A stretch of 64,000 bases of DNA from NCBI RefSeq assembly GCF_047495875.1, contig NC_092458.1, forward strand, positions 4,981,939 to 5,045,938, read 5' to 3'. Origin of the DNA: Pithys albifrons albifrons (Eukaryota > Chordata > Aves > Passeriformes > Thamnophilidae). Below the pieces are notes generated by a model, which saw only the letters and a program-made list of their open reading frames with translations, was not told the DNA's origin and ran no database searches. Position 1 is the first letter of the stretch. Every line of letters begins with the position of its first letter. A program made the position numbers and the translations under genes. This document shows, one piece after another, positions 61,081-64,000 of the stretch.

Positions 61081-64000
61081 AAACTTCAGTAGATGTGCTT
61101 AGAACAGTAATAATTAATTGTCACTGGAAAATTTTCAGATGTCAGTCCAAGAACCAGACCTGGGACTAAGAACAGTTGCCAGAACTTTCTTTGTCTCACC
61201 TCCCTCAAATCTACCACTTTGTCAATCAAGCCTGAGCAAAGGAGGTTTCCCTGGGAGCTCAACAAAACTGATTGTGCTGGTGGGCTGTCAGCAGAGCTAC
61301 TCCAAATCACAGCAGAGGCCTTAAGAAACAGTATGAGCCAGGAAAGCTCTATGGGCAAAGCTCAGAAGTGACATTAGCCAAAAAATGTGGCAATGACAAA
61401 TATGTGAGACAACTATTTCAGAGAGCAACAATTGCCTTTGGAGCTTGGCAATTGTCACAACCCCTTATTGTCCATTGAGTCAATATGGGTGGGATTGCAA
61501 CCAGAATTCTAGCCCTTTTGTGACTTTTCTTGAGTCAGTTTTTGGCTGCTTTTCTATATTTCTTAGCACATTCTAATATACAGTTTTGTCAGTACTCCAT
61601 AATGAATCATGGGTGTGTTGCTGTAAAAGTTTTGTAGGAGATAAGATAATGGGCAGGCACTTTAATGAGCAACCCCGCTCATCCAGGAATACATCGGCGT
61701 GCACCTGCAAGCTCTAAGTTCTATAGCTTTTATAATATACCTTATTTAATCACTACTGTCCACATGTCCAGTTCCACCTCTGTCCCCTCCCAGTTCCCAC
61801 CCCTGCTGAATTGGGGCTGGGGTTGTTGGGACCCTCTGTCTTCATCCACCTCCTCTTCTTCAGCACACAAAGGTTCTCTGGACGCTCTCCAGGGCTTCGG
61901 GTCACACTGCTCCATGTTTATGTTCTCTTCTGATATGCTTTAATCTGGTACCTTGAGAAAGAGACTAAATAGTTGGCAGATCTTAGCTGCCTGTTCTGGA
62001 ACAGGGGTAGAGATAGAAGGACTTTATGCTACAAGCTGCTGAATATTAATTCACTAAAATCTACAGCATTACATTTACTGTGTTCCTAAAATCTACAAAA
62101 TATGAAAATTGAAAATTCAAAAAAACCTTTTCGGCATCAAGTGGGTAAAATGACATCCTCCAACTACTTCTTTACACTTCTATCATAGTAGTAGCTGACT
62201 GCTGACTTTCCAACTTGAGTACTGTAATGCATCATAGTTACAAACCAAAACTCAGCTCTAAGTTATAACTGATTCAATATGGGCTAGTGCTTTTCTGAAC
62301 ATGAAAATAGATGAGCTTGGCATTCCTGTTGAATCTTGAACTGAGACCAAGGTTTGAGTACGTTCTTTGTGAGCATTAATCAGTGCAACAAAGACATGTC
62401 TCACAGTGCAACTTCTTACAACATGGATGGGCCACAACCAAAAGTCAGCTCCCGAGATCTGAAACTGCTGTGCAGCCCACAGTCATGAAGCCTTTCCTCA
62501 ATGACGATCCATGCTGGAGCAGGGGAAGACTGTGAGGAGTCCTCCCCTGAGGAGGAAGTAGGAGCAGAAACAATATGTAATGAACTGACCACAGCCCCCA
62601 TTCCCATCTCTTTTTGCCATTGGGGAGGAGAAGGTACAAAAAAATCTGACATTTAGTCTGAGAAGAAGGGAGGGGTGGGGAAAAGTGTTTTTAAAATTTG
62701 GTTTTACTTCTCATTATCCTACTCTGATTTAATTTGCAATAAATCAAATTAATTTTCCCAAGTCAAGTCTGTTTTGCCCATGACAATAACTCATGAGTGA
62801 TCTCTCCCTGTCCTTACTTCAACCCACAAGCCCTTCACTATATTTTCTTTCCTCTGTCCAGCTGAGGAAGGGAGTGATAGACCTGCTTTGGTGAGCACCT
62901 GCCATCCAGCCAAGATCAACTCTCTACATTCAGTGATCAAAGGAAGTAAAATATAGTTTTGGATTGAAGTTTCTATAATTTTGCTTACCATACAGCTCTT
63001 CCCTCTGAATTTTTTTGGGAAGAGAAACATTGACTTCAAAACCTGCCTCAGAACTGTATTGACACACTGTTGATCTGCAATACTAAATGCAGCAAAACTG
63101 TATGTGTGGTGATATCATATATATCAATTATTTGATAAAATGATCTACATTGCTATCTGCTCCCTTTATGCAAGTTCTCCTGACCTGTTTTGGTTCTCTG
63201 AGGTTCATTGAGTAAAGGTACAATGTAGCAGTTCCTGCATGGCTCAAACACAGTAAGTTGAGAGGAGAAAAAAAAAAAAAAGACTGGCAGCATGGAATGA
63301 CTGAACACTCTGCTCCCATAACATCAGGACAAAGGTAAAAATGGTAGGAGACAGCTGGGATGAGAAAGAATCTCACAGTGGGTGTGCTACAGAAAAATGA
63401 AGAAGGCAGTAAAAGAAGGGGACGGAAGTAAGTTTGATTGTAACAATGGCATATTCAAGGAAAGGGACTAGAAAAAAAAGAAAAAGGAAGGAAAAAGGTT
63501 TTATGCTGTTCCTTTAAAAGAAAAATCTTCAGGAAATTTCAAGAATATAAAACTGTCCCAGAAAAACCTCAGGAATTGTAGAGAATAAAAGTAAAGGTCA
63601 AAAACTCAGACAATTTGTTTATTGAGAAAACTGTGGGATATTATAGGATCCCAACCATGTTGTGCTAATTTGAGTAGAAAAAAAAAAGACATAAAATAGA
63701 CTGAAGATATATTTTTAATAGCACAACCTGCCTACTGAATGATTTAAAATTAAAATACTGAGATTCATGAAACAATTTGGTTAAGAGCTGAAGTCCCATC
63801 AAACACACTACACAGTGAAACCCCTGGGAAATTATGATCCTGCTTTTCAGTTTGGGACCAGGTTGTGCAGAGCAGAACCTGGAGAGATTTACCATGCCTG
63901 TCATGTCCATTTTGCACACTTGCCTTTCCCAGAAGATTAGGACTCTATTGCCACTAGTGGACAGCTCTGAGTTTTCCAATGCCCCCACTTTCAAACATCC
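61081..64000. other. Non-coding stretch, no gene recognised
   Basis: AT-rich unique-looking sequence with A-rich runs (about 63269-63281). Short mirrored frames (61086-61358 minus against 61118-61324 plus; 62416-62652 minus; 63665-63994 minus) have no recognised domain. Confidence 0.55.

Overview
The window is vertebrate nuclear DNA, most likely from a bird and probably a passerine or another neoavian. The evidence is the transposon set: CR1 LINE fragments with the avian octamer tail (ATTCTGTG or ATTCTATG) on both strands, and several long terminal repeats (LTRs) of avian endogenous retrovirus (ERV) type. Three of the LTRs are flanked by perfect 5-bp target duplications. The background is AT-rich and CpG-poor. 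I find no convincing host protein-coding exon. Nearly all long reading frames are chance frames, or frames inside LTRs, the SINE or CR1 copies. The window looks like intergenic or deep intronic sequence.

Layout. Bases 1-1396 are the 3' end of a degraded provirus: the integrase C-terminus, a short spacer without env, then a 3' LTR. Bases 1.4-26.6 kb are mostly single-copy AT-rich DNA, broken by two solo LTRs (7152-7778 and 15948-16576) and a CR1 stub (22728-22780). Bases 26.7-36.9 kb are a dense insertion cluster. It holds an LTR-like block near 27 kb, a chimeric SINE (29418-29736), two abutting LTR-like blocks of opposite sense (29764-30720), a CR1 reverse-transcriptase fragment (31.15-31.72 kb), a (TG)20 microsatellite, an inverted relative of the first LTR (34940-35542) and a further LTR (35978-36887). 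Bases 36.9-51.2 kb are mostly quiet, with an old CR1 piece, a G-quadruplex motif and a possible LTR at 44.2-45.2 kb. From 51.2 kb to the end come a 1.6-kb CR1 with its tail, a solo LTR with target duplication, a second fuller copy of the chimeric SINE, and two minus-strand CR1 3' ends.

The most interesting object is the chimeric SINE, seen in two copies on the minus strand. The fuller copy reads, in its own sense, tRNA-Gln(CTG)-like head, then a 5S rRNA-like segment, then a conserved tail of about 180 bp. It lies between 13-bp direct repeats. The second copy is truncated at the 5' end and lies between 10-bp direct repeats. It has two RNA polymerase III-type modules, no poly(A) tail and a short repetitive 3' end, which suggests mobilisation by a non-poly(A) LINE, plausibly of the RTE clade. 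None of the elements in the window looks intact enough to encode a working protein, so nothing here forms a pathway. The window is a record of several retroelement invasions of different ages.
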